Below are positions 36,066-46,063 of a stretch of 64,000 nucleotides of DNA, piece after piece (position 1 is the stretch's first letter; the number at the start of each line of letters is the position of its first letter). A model generated the notes under the pieces. That model searched no databases, was not told the DNA's origin, and saw only the letters and a program-made list of their open reading frames with translations. Source of the DNA: Saccharopolyspora dendranthemae (lineage in GTDB: Bacteria > Actinomycetota > Actinomycetes > Mycobacteriales > Pseudonocardiaceae); assembly GCF_007829955.1 (NCBI RefSeq), contig NZ_VIWX01000002.1, forward strand, positions 434,001 to 498,000, read 5' to 3'. A program made the translations under genes and the position numbers.

Positions 36066-36280
36066 TCCACCTCGCGGAGGCTGTCGCCGACCAGCCACAG
36101 GGTGGGCGGCCACAGTCCGACGAACAGAGCCCTGCGCTCGGCGTTGCCCCGCTCCGCCTGGTCGACGGTCTTGGCCCGGATCCACAGGCCGATGCAGAGG
36201 CCTATCGCTCCGATGGAAGCAATCTGCAAGTACGCGCTGCGCAGACCGATCCGGTGTAGTAGCGCGATCACCGATGACAC
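36062..36280 (-). CDS. small single-pass membrane protein
   Basis: A 72-residue protein with one helix, I-A-S-I-G-A-I-G-L-C-I-G-L-W-I (residues ~20-34), and a second weaker segment L-F-V-G-L-W-P-P-T-L-W-L-V-G near the end. Its stop overlaps the DUF1990 start, so the two are co-expressed. Function unknown. Confidence 0.65.
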   Translation of the reverse strand: MSSVIALLHRIGLRSAYLQIASIGAIGLCIGLWIRAKTVDQAERGNAERRALFVGLWPPTLWLVGDSLREVE

Positions 36281-36360
36281 CTCGCTGACGTGTGATCCTG
36301 GCTCGACAGGGGGACCATGCCAGCATCCCTGTTTCCAGCTGGTTCCGCGAAGGGAACGAG

Positions 36361-37053
36361 ATGGCCAAGACCACCGGGTACATCACCCTGCTCGCGAAGT
36401 GGCTGATTGGCGTGGCGCTGATCTCCTGGCGCTACCTGTGGCAGACCACGCCTCTGCACCGGAGCGAGGTGTGCGTGCACACCGATGAGCGGTTGCCGCC
36501 GGAGGTCCCTGAGGAGCTGCTCGACGAGCGCTGCCAGCCGGCCGTGGCAGGGGTCGGCGAGCTCTACCACCGCCTGTTCAGCGTGCGGGTCGTGGATGGA
36601 GCACATCATCCCGACGAACTGATGCTGCGGGTGAAGGAGGACCTCAACTGCGCGGCGCCCACCGAAGTGGTGCGGTTCTACAAGACCAGGGGAGGCATGG
36701 ACGACATGCGTCTCGGCGACGAGTTCGTCGTGCGCATGCCCGGTCCCTGGGACGGGCCCGTGCGCGTCGTGGCTTGCGGTCCCGACCGCTTCCGCTTCGT
36801 CACGTTGAGGGGGCACCTCGAAGCGGGGCAGATCGAGTTCCGCGCCGTGACGGAGGACGACACAGTGCTCTTCGAGATCGAGACGTGGGCCCGGCCGAGC
36901 AGCAGGCTGGTGCACCTCCTCTACACCCGGCTCCGGTTGGCCAAGGAGATGCAGCTGAACATGTGGGTGCGCTACTGCCTGAGCATCGCGAGCGTGTGCG
37001 GAGGCCGGGCCAGCGGAGGCGTGCGCATCGAAACGAAACGCGTCCTCGCCTGA
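36361..37053 (+). CDS. DUF1990-like protein with an N-terminal membrane anchor
   Basis: A 230-residue protein. Residues ~8-25 form a hydrophobic helix (L-L-A-K-W-L-I-G-V-A-L-I-S-W). The rest resembles DUF1990/SRPBCC: F-R-F-V-T-L-R-G-H-L-E-A-G-Q-I-E-F-R and L-F-E-I-E-T-W-A-R-P-S-S-R-L. The ATG at 36361 follows GAAGGGA; the frame upstream is unsupported. It diverges from the DUF1990 operon across 80 bases, making a two-sided locus for related lipid-binding-type proteins. Confidence 0.75.
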   Translation: MAKTTGYITLLAKWLIGVALISWRYLWQTTPLHRSEVCVHTDERLPPEVPEELLDERCQPAVAGVGELYHRLFSVRVVDGAHHPDELMLRVKEDLNCAAPTEVVRFYKTRGGMDDMRLGDEFVVRMPGPWDGPVRVVACGPDRFRFVTLRGHLEAGQIEFRAVTEDDTVLFEIETWARPSSRLVHLLYTRLRLAKEMQLNMWVRYCLSIASVCGGRASGGVRIETKRVLA

Positions 37054-37169
37054 GGCCGACGTCGTGCCGACCGCACCCGCGACGATCCCGCGCACCACGT
37101 GAACCATTCGCAACCATTTTCGCCTACGTCGCCCCGGTGTACCAGGCGGATTGACGGAAACGTGCCGGT

Positions 37170-37685
37170 TCAGGTGGCGCGTTGGGGACGCTGGAGCCAA
37201 CGCCGGGCCACCACCCCGCCGACGACCGCTGCGCACGCTCCGCCGATGCTGTTGCTCAGCACGTCCTGCCCGACGCAGGAACCGGTGTCGAACATTCCCT
37301 GCGCCACCTCGAAGACCACCGAAGTGGCCACGCAGAACAGCACGGCGCCCACGATGCGACCGGTGGCCAGAGCGGCGAACAACCCCAGTGGCATCAGCAT
37401 GGCGACGTTCAGAGCCGCCTCGTTGAGCCCCGCTGCGCCCGAGGTCAGCGCGCAAGCGGAGAAGTTCAGCTCGACGAACTGAAAGGGCTGGCGGCCCTGG
37501 GTCACCGACAAGGCCAGCGCCAGGCTGACCCCGGCGAGCACGGCGGGCACTCGGCGCCAGCCGCGGCGGTGGGCCACCAACCACGAGGCCGATCCCAGCA
37601 GCACGGCCCCCACCGCGAAGATCACCAGCACGCTTCGCTGCCCGAGCACCGCTCCGGCCACGGACCCCAGGGCCTCGTGTTCCAT
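37170..37685 (-). CDS. VanZ-like integral membrane protein
   Basis: A 171-residue protein with about four helices. The VanZ-type features are F-V-E-L-N-F-S, L-N-E-A-A-L-N-V-A-M-L-M-P-L-G-L-F and E-V-A-Q-G-M-F-D-T-G-S-C-V-G-Q-D-V-L-S-N-S, a conserved turn with buried Glu/Asp. VanZ relatives occur in envelope loci; only one confers teicoplanin resistance, so no resistance role is implied. The ATG at 37685 follows AGAGAGG. Confidence 0.75.
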   Translation of the reverse strand: MEHEALGSVAGAVLGQRSVLVIFAVGAVLLGSASWLVAHRRGWRRVPAVLAGVSLALALSVTQGRQPFQFVELNFSACALTSGAAGLNEAALNVAMLMPLGLFAALATGRIVGAVLFCVATSVVFEVAQGMFDTGSCVGQDVLSNSIGGACAAVVGGVVARRWLQRPQRAT

Positions 37686-38107
37686 CCACACCTCTCTGCA
37701 CGCATCACAGGCGGTGCGGCCACAACGACGGGCGAGCACACATGCCAAGCCCTTGCCTACCCGAAGCAACACCGGCCCAAGCCGGCGGGGGCCCGTGATC
37801 CTGGTCATCCTGCCCGGTGCTTCCGAACCTGACCCGAGACGCAGGGCAGGGCGTCTCCACAGTTCACCGGGAGCACTCCGGGACGCGTTCGCGAGTGCCA
37901 GGTCCGCCGTGAGTTCAGCGACGGGGTGAAGGTTCTCCGGTAGGAATCCACGAGGGGCCCAGTTCTCCCGAAACTGCTCGATGGGTTCCTGCTCGACCGC
38001 GGTTCCAGGTGCTACCGCGCGTTCGCCGGTGATCCAATCGGGGTACTGGGAGTACCCGGCTGAGTGGACACTCCCAGGTGGGTCGCGGTGGGCTTAGCGT
38101 CGAGGGC
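37686..38107. other. 422-base intergenic region with the first GGTA-N7-TACC site
   Basis: No gene seen. It contains the promoter region of the aldo-keto reductase operon, including a clean palindrome at 38039-38059. Confidence 0.5.
38039..38059. promoter_or_regulatory. operator candidate 1 (GGTA-N7-TACC) before the aldo-keto reductase genes
   Basis: CGGGGTA-N7-TACCCGG; its core GGGTACT-GGG-AGTACCC (38041-38057) is a perfect palindrome. It lies about 50 bases before the ATG at 38108, next to TGGACA (38065-38070), a possible -35 element. Two similar sites precede the nearby XRE and alcohol dehydrogenase genes. Confidence 0.6.
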
Positions 38108-39992
<1,885 letters not shown>

Positions 39993-40047
39993 CGAGCTCG
40001 ACGGTGAGGTGCTCCGGCCACCTCGTTTACAGCTCACGTGAACGGGA

Positions 40048-40085
40048 GGAAACCCGCCGAACCGCGGCGCCTTCAGCGGGTTTCC
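40048..40085 (+). terminator. hairpin terminator after the aldo-keto reductase pair
   Basis: Perfect ten-base arms GGAAACCCGC and GCGGGTTTCC enclose an 18-base loop, 56 bases past the stop. A weaker six-base hairpin (GAGGTG/CACCTC, 40006-40024) followed by GTTT lies just before it. Together they would insulate the reductase operon from the regulator gene. Confidence 0.6.
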
Positions 40086-40118
40086 GCCGGAGCGCCGGCC
40101 GGGGGAGGACCGGGTTTT

Positions 40119-40165
40119 CCAGGTAACACCAGTACCTGGTTGTGCTGCGGCCAGTGGCTTACGTT
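40119..40165 (+). promoter_or_regulatory. operator candidate 2 and promoter of the XRE regulator gene
   Basis: CCAGGTA-N7-TACCTGG at 40119-40139 is a perfect seven-base inverted repeat. It overlaps a -35-like TGGTTG (40137-40142), 17 bases before a -10-like TACGTT (40160-40165). The predicted transcript starts at or very near the ATG at 40172, so it is probably leaderless. Operator over -35 suggests autorepression. Confidence 0.65.
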
Positions 40166-40171
40166 GGGTGC

Positions 40172-41062
40172 ATGGACCAGAGCGACCACCGCGCCGAGGT
40201 CCGCGAGTTCCTCAGCTCGCGGCGGGCGCGCATCACACCGGAGCAGGCCGGTTTGCCGGCCTACGGCGGTAATCGGCGGGTCAAGGGCCTGCGCCGCGAG
40301 GAGGTCGCGATGCTCGCGGGGGTTTCGGTGGACTACTACGTCCGCATGGAGCGAGGCACCCTGGCCGGTGCCTCCGACAACGTGCTCGACAACCTGGCGC
40401 GGGCGCTCCAGCTGGACGAGGCCGAGCGAGAACACCTGTTCGGCCTGGCCCGCGCGGCGGGCCCTGGCCGTCGGCGGCGCACCACCGTGCCGACCAGCGT
40501 GCGTGCGACCGTGCAGCAGGTCCTCGACGCGATCAGCGACGCTCCGGCGTGGGTGCGCAACGATCGCCACGACATCGTGGCGATGAACACCCTCGGTCGT
40601 GCGCTGTACGCGCCGGTGCTGGCCGATCCCCGGCGCCCGGCGAACACCACGCGGTTCGTCTACCTGGATCCGGCCGCTCGGGATTTCTTCGTGGACTTCG
40701 ACAAGATCGCCAACGATGCCGCGGCGATGCTGCGCCTGCAGGCAGGCCGCAATCCGCACGACCGCGCGCTGATCGAATTGGTGGGGGAGCTCTCGACGCA
40801 GAGCGAGCTGTTCCGCGAGCGGTGGGCCTCGCACGACGTGCAGCTGCACCGCAGCGGCCGCAAGCGCCTGCGCCACCCGGTCGTCGGTCAGCTCGACCTG
40901 GACTACGAGTCGATGGAACTGCCCTCGGAACCGGGACTGACGCTGAACATCTACACGGCACCGTTCGACAGCCCGACCGCGGATGCGTTGAAGATGCTCG
41001 CCAGCTGGGCCGCCACCCAGGACCACAACGAACCCGACCCGGCCGAGGCCGAGAAGAGCTGA
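40172..41062 (+). CDS. XRE-family regulator with MmyB-like ligand domain
   Basis: A 296-residue regulator. The N-terminal XRE domain is of the MmyB group: F-L-S-S-R-R-A-R-I-T-P-E-Q-A-G-L-P, then R-V-K-G-L-R-R-E-E-V-A-M-L-A-G-V-S and Y-Y-V-R-M-E-R-G. The C-terminal domain is PAS-like (W-V-R-N-D-R-H-D-I-V-A-M-N, then L-D-L-D-Y-E-S-M-E-L-P). In actinomycetes such regulators usually repress adjacent oxidoreductase genes and respond to small lipophilic ligands. It sits between the two reductases and the alcohol dehydrogenase, all with similar palindromes. Confidence 0.9.
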   Translation: MDQSDHRAEVREFLSSRRARITPEQAGLPAYGGNRRVKGLRREEVAMLAGVSVDYYVRMERGTLAGASDNVLDNLARALQLDEAEREHLFGLARAAGPGRRRRTTVPTSVRATVQQVLDAISDAPAWVRNDRHDIVAMNTLGRALYAPVLADPRRPANTTRFVYLDPAARDFFVDFDKIANDAAAMLRLQAGRNPHDRALIELVGELSTQSELFRERWASHDVQLHRSGRKRLRHPVVGQLDLDYESMELPSEPGLTLNIYTAPFDSPTADALKMLASWAATQDHNEPDPAEAEKS

Positions 41063-41398
41063 CCTGGCACCGATTTGTCCACTGAGGACGAGCGGAACAT
41101 CGAAACCATCGATGAACGGCACGAAGTCGAGCCGGTGTGATGGGAGAAGAGCACTGGCACGGCGGGACCGAGAAGACGGTGATGGCCCACCGAAGAGCAG
41201 TACCTGGCTGCCCACGATCTCGGTTGACTCGGGGCGGAGCCAGCAGGCACGCGTTCTCGCGCTCCCGAAGCCGACGGCATGCGTGTGTCATCACCGGATC
41301 CGAGGGGTACTCCTGATACCTGGCACGACGGGCCCTGTCACGCGTCGACGCGACGCGATGGACTGGGTGTGCAGGCAAGACTGTGGAAGTGAGTGCTC
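41063..41398. other. 336-base intergenic region with the third GGTA-N7-TACC site
   Basis: No gene seen. It contains a related operator at 41303-41323 and the promoter region of the alcohol dehydrogenase gene. Confidence 0.5.
41303..41323. promoter_or_regulatory. operator candidate 3 (GGTA-N7-TACC) before the alcohol dehydrogenase gene
   Basis: AGGGGTA-N7-TACCTGG: the right half matches the site before the XRE gene exactly and the left half keeps GGTA with the same seven-base spacer. About 75 bases before the ATG at 41399. Confidence 0.5.
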
Positions 41399-42436
41399 AT
41401 GAAAGCGACTTTGATCTACGGCGCGGGCGACGTTCGCGTGGAGGACGTACCCGACCCGAAGCTGCAGCATTCGACCGATGCCCTCGTTCGAGTGCTGCGC
41501 ACGTGCGTCTGCGGCAGCGACCTGTGGCCGTACGGGTCGAATCCGACGTCCGAGCACGGTGATCGGATCGGGCACGAGTTCCTCGGCGTGATCGAGGAAA
41601 CTGGTTCGGCGGTGTCCGGGTTCAAGCCGGGCGACGTCGTGGTGGCGCCGTTCGTGTGGTCGGACAACACCTGCGACTTCTGTGCCGAGGGTTTGCAGAC
41701 GTCCTGCCGGCACGGTGGTTTCTGGGCCGCCGGCGACGTCGACGGTGGCCAGGGTGAGGCGGTCCGCGTGCCGCAGGCGGCGGGCACGCTGGTGAAACTG
41801 CCCGTCGGTGAGGATTCGGCGCTGCTGCCCTCGCTGCTGACGCTGTCCGATGTGTTCCCCACCGGCCACCACTGCGCGGTGACCGCTGGGGTGAACCAGC
41901 GCACGACCGTGACCGTGGTCGGTGACGGCGCCGTCGGTCTGTCGGCGGTGCTGGCTGCGAGGCGGCTCGGCGCGGAGCGGATCATTCTGATGGGGCGGCA
42001 CGCTGACCGCACCGACCTCGGTCGTGACTTCGGTGCCACCGACGTCGTCGCGGAGCGCGGTGACGAGGGCGTCGAGAGGGTCCGGGAACTGACTCGTGGT
42101 GACGGCACGCATCGGGTCCTGGAGTGCGTGGGGACGAAGCCGGCGCTGGAGACCGCGTTCGGAGTGACGCGCAAGGGTGGTGCGGTCAGTCGGGTCGGTA
42201 TGCCGCAGTACGAGGAGGGGCCGATCGGGTTCGACCCGATGTTCTTCGGCAACATGACCCTCACCGGCGGTGTCGCGCCGGCGCGTGCCTACATCGAGGA
42301 ATTGCTGCCCGACGTGCTCGAGGGGAAGGTCGAGCCGGGCAAGGTGTTCGACCGCACCGTCCGCCTCGACGAAGTGCCCGAGGGCTACCGCGCCATGGCC
42401 AACCGCGAGGCGTTGAAGGTCCTGGTGCGGCCGTGA
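41399..42436 (+). CDS. zinc-dependent alcohol dehydrogenase (MDR family)
   Basis: A 345-residue medium-chain dehydrogenase. Catalytic zinc region: C-V-C-G-S-D-L-W-P-Y-G and G-H-E-F-L-G-V. Structural-zinc lobe: C-D-F-C-A-E-G-L-Q-T-S-C, one cysteine fewer than the usual four. NAD(P) motif: V-V-G-D-G-A-V-G-L-S-A-V. The substrate is an alcohol or aldehyde, not further defined. ATG at 41399 follows GGAAGTGAG. Likely controlled by the upstream XRE regulator. Confidence 0.9.
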   Translation: MKATLIYGAGDVRVEDVPDPKLQHSTDALVRVLRTCVCGSDLWPYGSNPTSEHGDRIGHEFLGVIEETGSAVSGFKPGDVVVAPFVWSDNTCDFCAEGLQTSCRHGGFWAAGDVDGGQGEAVRVPQAAGTLVKLPVGEDSALLPSLLTLSDVFPTGHHCAVTAGVNQRTTVTVVGDGAVGLSAVLAARRLGAERIILMGRHADRTDLGRDFGATDVVAERGDEGVERVRELTRGDGTHRVLECVGTKPALETAFGVTRKGGAVSRVGMPQYEEGPIGFDPMFFGNMTLTGGVAPARAYIEELLPDVLEGKVEPGKVFDRTVRLDEVPEGYRAMANREALKVLVRP

Positions 42437-42630
42437 GCGTCCGGATTCTCGAAAGGAATTGGGGATCCGGTCTGCACAGCGAGTTCCTCACCCCGGTCCG
42501 CCCGGGCGAGGACGCCAGGCGCGTGGTCGACCGCAGTGGCGACGTCGCCCGCCGCTCGGCGCAGAACTTGGAGATCTTCTTCGGCCGGGAAGCACCGCGG
42601 AGCGCGGTCGCTCTGTTCGACCGCTCTTGA
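42433..42630 (+). CDS. short ORF overlapping the dehydrogenase stop; possible dehydrogenase tail remnant
   Basis: A GTG at 42433 overlaps the previous stop (GTGA) and opens a 65-codon frame with good codon use. Its end, A-Q-N-L-E-I-F-F-G-R-E-A-P-R-S-A-V, resembles the C-terminal tail of D-2-hydroxyacid dehydrogenases (NLxxFxxGExPxxxV). It may be a small coupled protein or a remnant of such an enzyme. Confidence 0.4.
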   Translation: MSVRILERNWGSGLHSEFLTPVRPGEDARRVVDRSGDVARRSAQNLEIFFGREAPRSAVALFDRS

Positions 42631-42726
42631 GCAGCTCCCCCAACCGGTGGTGTTTGGGTCACGGGTGCCGTGGGAACTCCTGTGTGCAGCGACGGAAGGT
42701 GGCCCCTGCCATATTTCCCGGCGGGC

Positions 42727-43893
42727 ATGGAAACCGAACCGGTTTCAGGCGCGTCGCGGACGACAGGGCGCCCGGCTCAGGAAGTGGGAAACGCGTTGTC
42801 AACAGAAACGTCTCCTCCCCCGGACACATCAGCTCCTCCCACGGCGCTCTCACCGCAGCAGCGGCACGTCAGCACCTACACCGCGTTGTCGCGCATGGTG
42901 CGGCAAGAGGGGCTGCTGCGCCGCCGTTACGGCTACTACTGGACGCGCATCGTGGCGGTGGTGGCCTCCCTCGCGCTGGTGGGGGTCGCGGTGGCACTCC
43001 TCGGCGATACCTGGTGGCAGCTGGTGCCGGCGGCGGTGCTGGGTTTGGTCAGCGCCCAGTTCGGCTTCCTCGGCCACGATTTGGCCCACCACCAGGTGTT
43101 CACCTCGAAGGGGTGGAACGTCTGGTCTGCCCGGGTGATCTCCGGGCTGTTCACCGGACTGAGCTACACCTGGTGGAAGGGCAAGCACAACAAGCATCAC
43201 AGCGCCCCCAACCAGGAGAACCGGGATCCGGACATCGGGCCGGGCGTGTTGGCGTTCACCCCGGCCGACGCCGCACCGAGGACCGGTCTCGCGGCGCGGT
43301 TGACCCGCCACCAGGGTTGGGCGTTCTTCCCGCTGCTCACGCTGGAAGGGCTGCAGTTGCACGTCGCGAGCGTGCGGACGCTGCTGGGGCAGAAGACGGA
43401 CCGGTACCGGTGGGTGGAGCTGTGGTTCATCGCCGTGCGGCTCGGTGGATACGCGGCGGTGCTGCTAGCGGTGCTGCCGGTGGGCAAGGCCGCCGCGTTC
43501 GCCGGTCTGCAGCTGGCGGTGTTGGGCGTGTTGCTGGGTGGGGCGTTCGCGCCGAATCACAAGGGCATGCCGATCGTGCCCGCCGACATGAAGGTGGACT
43601 TCCTGCGTCGCCAGGTCGTGATGTCCCGCAACATCCGCGGCGGTGCGTTCACCGATTTCATGATGGGCGGGCTGAACCATCAGATCGAGCATCACCTGTT
43701 CCCCAGCATGCCCCGCCCGAACCTCAAACTGGCCAAACCGCTCGTGCAGGCCCACTGCGCCGAACACGACGTGGCCTACGTCGAGACCGGCCTCTGGCGC
43801 TCGTACCAGATCGTGGTGCACTACCTCAACGCGGTGGGACTTCGCGCGCGTGACCCCTTCCAGTGCCCGCTGATCCAACGCTACCGAGCCTGA
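42727..43893 (+). CDS. membrane fatty acid desaturase
   Basis: A 388-residue desaturase with the three histidine boxes of membrane diiron desaturases: H-D-L-A-H-H, H-N-K-H-H and H-Q-I-E-H-H. Hydrophobic pairs flank the first two boxes. The Q-I-E-H-H box is typical of front-end and sphingolipid/linoleoyl-type desaturases. It inserts a double bond using O2 and reduced ferredoxin or cytochrome b5-type donors. The start is uncertain: ATG at 42727 or TTG at 42796 after AGGAAG; the first ~45 residues are not conserved-looking. Confidence 0.88.
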   Translation: METEPVSGASRTTGRPAQEVGNALSTETSPPPDTSAPPTALSPQQRHVSTYTALSRMVRQEGLLRRRYGYYWTRIVAVVASLALVGVAVALLGDTWWQLVPAAVLGLVSAQFGFLGHDLAHHQVFTSKGWNVWSARVISGLFTGLSYTWWKGKHNKHHSAPNQENRDPDIGPGVLAFTPADAAPRTGLAARLTRHQGWAFFPLLTLEGLQLHVASVRTLLGQKTDRYRWVELWFIAVRLGGYAAVLLAVLPVGKAAAFAGLQLAVLGVLLGGAFAPNHKGMPIVPADMKVDFLRRQVVMSRNIRGGAFTDFMMGGLNHQIEHHLFPSMPRPNLKLAKPLVQAHCAEHDVAYVETGLWRSYQIVVHYLNAVGLRARDPFQCPLIQRYRA

Positions 43894-44066
43894 CCGGACT
43901 TCAGAGGATCCCGCGGCTCAAAAGCAGCAGCGCAGTGCTCTGAGGCCCTGCGGCCGTTCGAGCGAGCGACACCAGCGCTGTGCGTCAGCTCGGGTGCTGG
44001 GGCACACTGTAGATATCCAGGTGTGTTGGGACGGCAGCGTCCACGTGACGTTGATCGGGTGGTGGG

Positions 44067-45425
44067 GTGTCCGACGAGAGCGACGCAACCGCAGGGCAGT
44101 TCCGGGACGACGAAGGAACACCTTCCGATGAGTTCGGTTTCCCGGCCCGGGGGTGGCGGATGCTCGCTCGCCACCGTCCGCCGGGTTTCGGGCGGAGCCG
44201 ACTGTGGCGGAGCCCGTTGCGCGGCCCGTGGTTGACGTCGGTGTTCGGTGCGGTCCTGTTGGCTGGTCTGCCGCTGGTGATCATCACCGGGCTCCTGTCG
44301 TACATCGCTTACGGGCCGCAGTTCGGGCAAGCAATGCCTCCCGAGGTGGGGTGGTTGCGGCTGCCTTCGTTCGACTGGCCGACCCGGCCTGCCTGGCTGT
44401 ATCGGTTGAGCCAGGGTGTGCACGTCGGGCTGGGCTTGGTTCTGATCCCCCTGGTGCTGGCCAAGCTGTGGTCGGTGGCCCCGAAGCTGCTGAGTTGGCC
44501 GCCGAGCCGATCAGTGGCCCAGCTCTTGGAACGGCTGACGTTGCTGCTGCTGGTCGGCGGCGTGTTGTTCGAGATCGTCACCGGGGTTCTGAACATTCAG
44601 TACGACTACGTTTTCGGGTTCAGCTTCTACACGGCGCACTACTTCGGGGCGTGGGTGTTCATCGGAGCCTTCGTCGCGCACGTCGTCCTGAAGGTCCCCC
44701 AGATGATCAGAGGACTGCGATCCCGATCGTTTCGGCAGATGCTGAGGACGTCTCGGGCGGAGACCCGCCCGGAGCCGGTCGAGGACGACCTGGTCGCGCG
44801 CGAGCCGTCCGAGCCCACGCTGTCGCGGAGAGGCGCGCTCGCTCTGGTCGGCGGTGGTTCGCTCCTGATCGGTGCGCTCACCCTGGGGCAGAGCGCAGGA
44901 GGATTCACTCGGCAGAGCGCGCTGTTGCTGCCGAGAGGCCGGGTCAGCGGTGAGGGGCCGAATGGCTTTCCCATCAATCGCACTTCGGAGGCGGCGGGTG
45001 TCACCGCGGAGTCCACCGGCCCGACGTGGCGGCTGGTGCTCCTGGGTGGGCCGATGCCTGTCGAACTCGACCTTGCCGGGCTGCGGGAAATGGCGCAGCA
45101 CTCGGCGAAGCTGCCCATCGCATGCGTGGAGGGTTGGTCGACGACACAGGTGTGGAGCGGTGTGCGGCTGCGTGATCTCGCGACTCTCGCGGGGGTGTCG
45201 ACGCCGTTGTCCGCGCATGTGAGATCCCTGGAAGCTGCAGGCGCGTTCAACCAGGCGACGCTGCAGGCGAACCAGGTGAGCGATCCAGATTCCTTGCTGG
45301 CGCTTCGCGTCAACGGCGCGGAACTGTCGCTGGACCACGGGTACCCGGCGCGGGTCATCGTCCCGGCGCTGCCTGGGGTGCACAACACGAAATGGGTCCA
45401 ACAGCTCGAGTTCCGGGAGGGCTGA
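44067..45425 (+). CDS. cytochrome b-type membrane domain fused to a molybdopterin oxidoreductase domain
   Basis: A 452-residue fusion. Residues ~54-215 contain four membrane helices with likely heme histidines His119, His191 and His205 (L-S-Q-G-V-H-V-G-L, Y-T-A-H-Y-F-G, V-A-H-V-V-L-K). A fifth segment near 254-275 precedes a SUOX/YedY-like domain (~295-452). Cys353 in L-P-I-A-C-V-E-G-W is the likely molybdenum ligand, with W-S-G-V-R-L-R-D-L near it. It resembles MsrPQ-type systems fused into one chain, so it may reduce an oxidised periplasmic substrate. GTG start at 44067. Confidence 0.85.
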   Translation: MSDESDATAGQFRDDEGTPSDEFGFPARGWRMLARHRPPGFGRSRLWRSPLRGPWLTSVFGAVLLAGLPLVIITGLLSYIAYGPQFGQAMPPEVGWLRLPSFDWPTRPAWLYRLSQGVHVGLGLVLIPLVLAKLWSVAPKLLSWPPSRSVAQLLERLTLLLLVGGVLFEIVTGVLNIQYDYVFGFSFYTAHYFGAWVFIGAFVAHVVLKVPQMIRGLRSRSFRQMLRTSRAETRPEPVEDDLVAREPSEPTLSRRGALALVGGGSLLIGALTLGQSAGGFTRQSALLLPRGRVSGEGPNGFPINRTSEAAGVTAESTGPTWRLVLLGGPMPVELDLAGLREMAQHSAKLPIACVEGWSTTQVWSGVRLRDLATLAGVSTPLSAHVRSLEAAGAFNQATLQANQVSDPDSLLALRVNGAELSLDHGYPARVIVPALPGVHNTKWVQQLEFREG

Positions 45426-45426
45426 G

Positions 45427-45930
45427 ATGGCCGGGGGAGGGTGGTTCACCAAGCTCTACGGAGCGGGTCCCGTCCATCTGCTCGCGGTCGTCGGCTGTTT
45501 CGCGCTGGCCTCCTACAGCGCCCTTCTGGTCTGGGAGGAACCACAGGTTGTGCGGATGGCCGTGTGGTTCGGTGCGGCTGTCGTGGTGCACGATCTGGTC
45601 TTGTTGCCGGTGTACTCGCTGGCGGACCGGGCCCTGGCCGGATCGTTGCGCTCGCCCCCCAAGGCGCGGGTGCCGATCGTCAACCACGTTCGGTTGCCCG
45701 TGCTGGCCGCCGGGCTCCTCTTCCTGGTGTTCTTCCCCGGTGTCGTCCAGCAGGGAACGGCGACGCATCTCGCCGCGACCGGTCAGGACCAACAGCCCTA
45801 CCTCGGTCGCTGGTTGGCTCTCAGCGCGACGTTCGTCGTGGTGAGTGCGGCCATCTACGTGATTCGCAGGGTGATAGCACTCCGAAGGGAGCGCAGCCGC
45901 GAGTCCTCCGGCGTGGATGATCCGACCTGA
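45427..45930 (+). CDS. four-helix membrane protein, partner of the molybdo-fusion
   Basis: A 167-residue membrane protein with about four helices (L-L-A-V-V-G-C-F-A-L-A, M-A-V-W-F-G-A-A-V-V-V-H-D-L-V-L, L-P-V-L-A-A-G-L-L-F-L-V-F-F, L-A-L-S-A-T-F-V-V-V-S). The histidine in V-V-V-H-D-L might be a redox or structural residue. Its ATG lies one base after the molybdo-fusion stop, so it is the same operon and probably the same complex. Function unknown. Confidence 0.75.
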   Translation: MAGGGWFTKLYGAGPVHLLAVVGCFALASYSALLVWEEPQVVRMAVWFGAAVVVHDLVLLPVYSLADRALAGSLRSPPKARVPIVNHVRLPVLAAGLLFLVFFPGVVQQGTATHLAATGQDQQPYLGRWLALSATFVVVSAAIYVIRRVIALRRERSRESSGVDDPT

Positions 45931-46063
45931 GCCCATCCTCTGATCAGCGGTGCTGACTACTTCCGTCGTGGCTGCGGACCGTGCGTGGTCGGCGGTCGTG
46001 CCAGGACCGCCCCGAGCCGGAAAAGCCGATCCGGCAAGCAGCGCCGGGTTCTGGACGAGCGTG

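Noticed and set aside
37170..37685. Teicoplanin resistance by the VanZ-like gene
   Set aside because: Only a general VanZ-like fold is visible; no other van genes are present.
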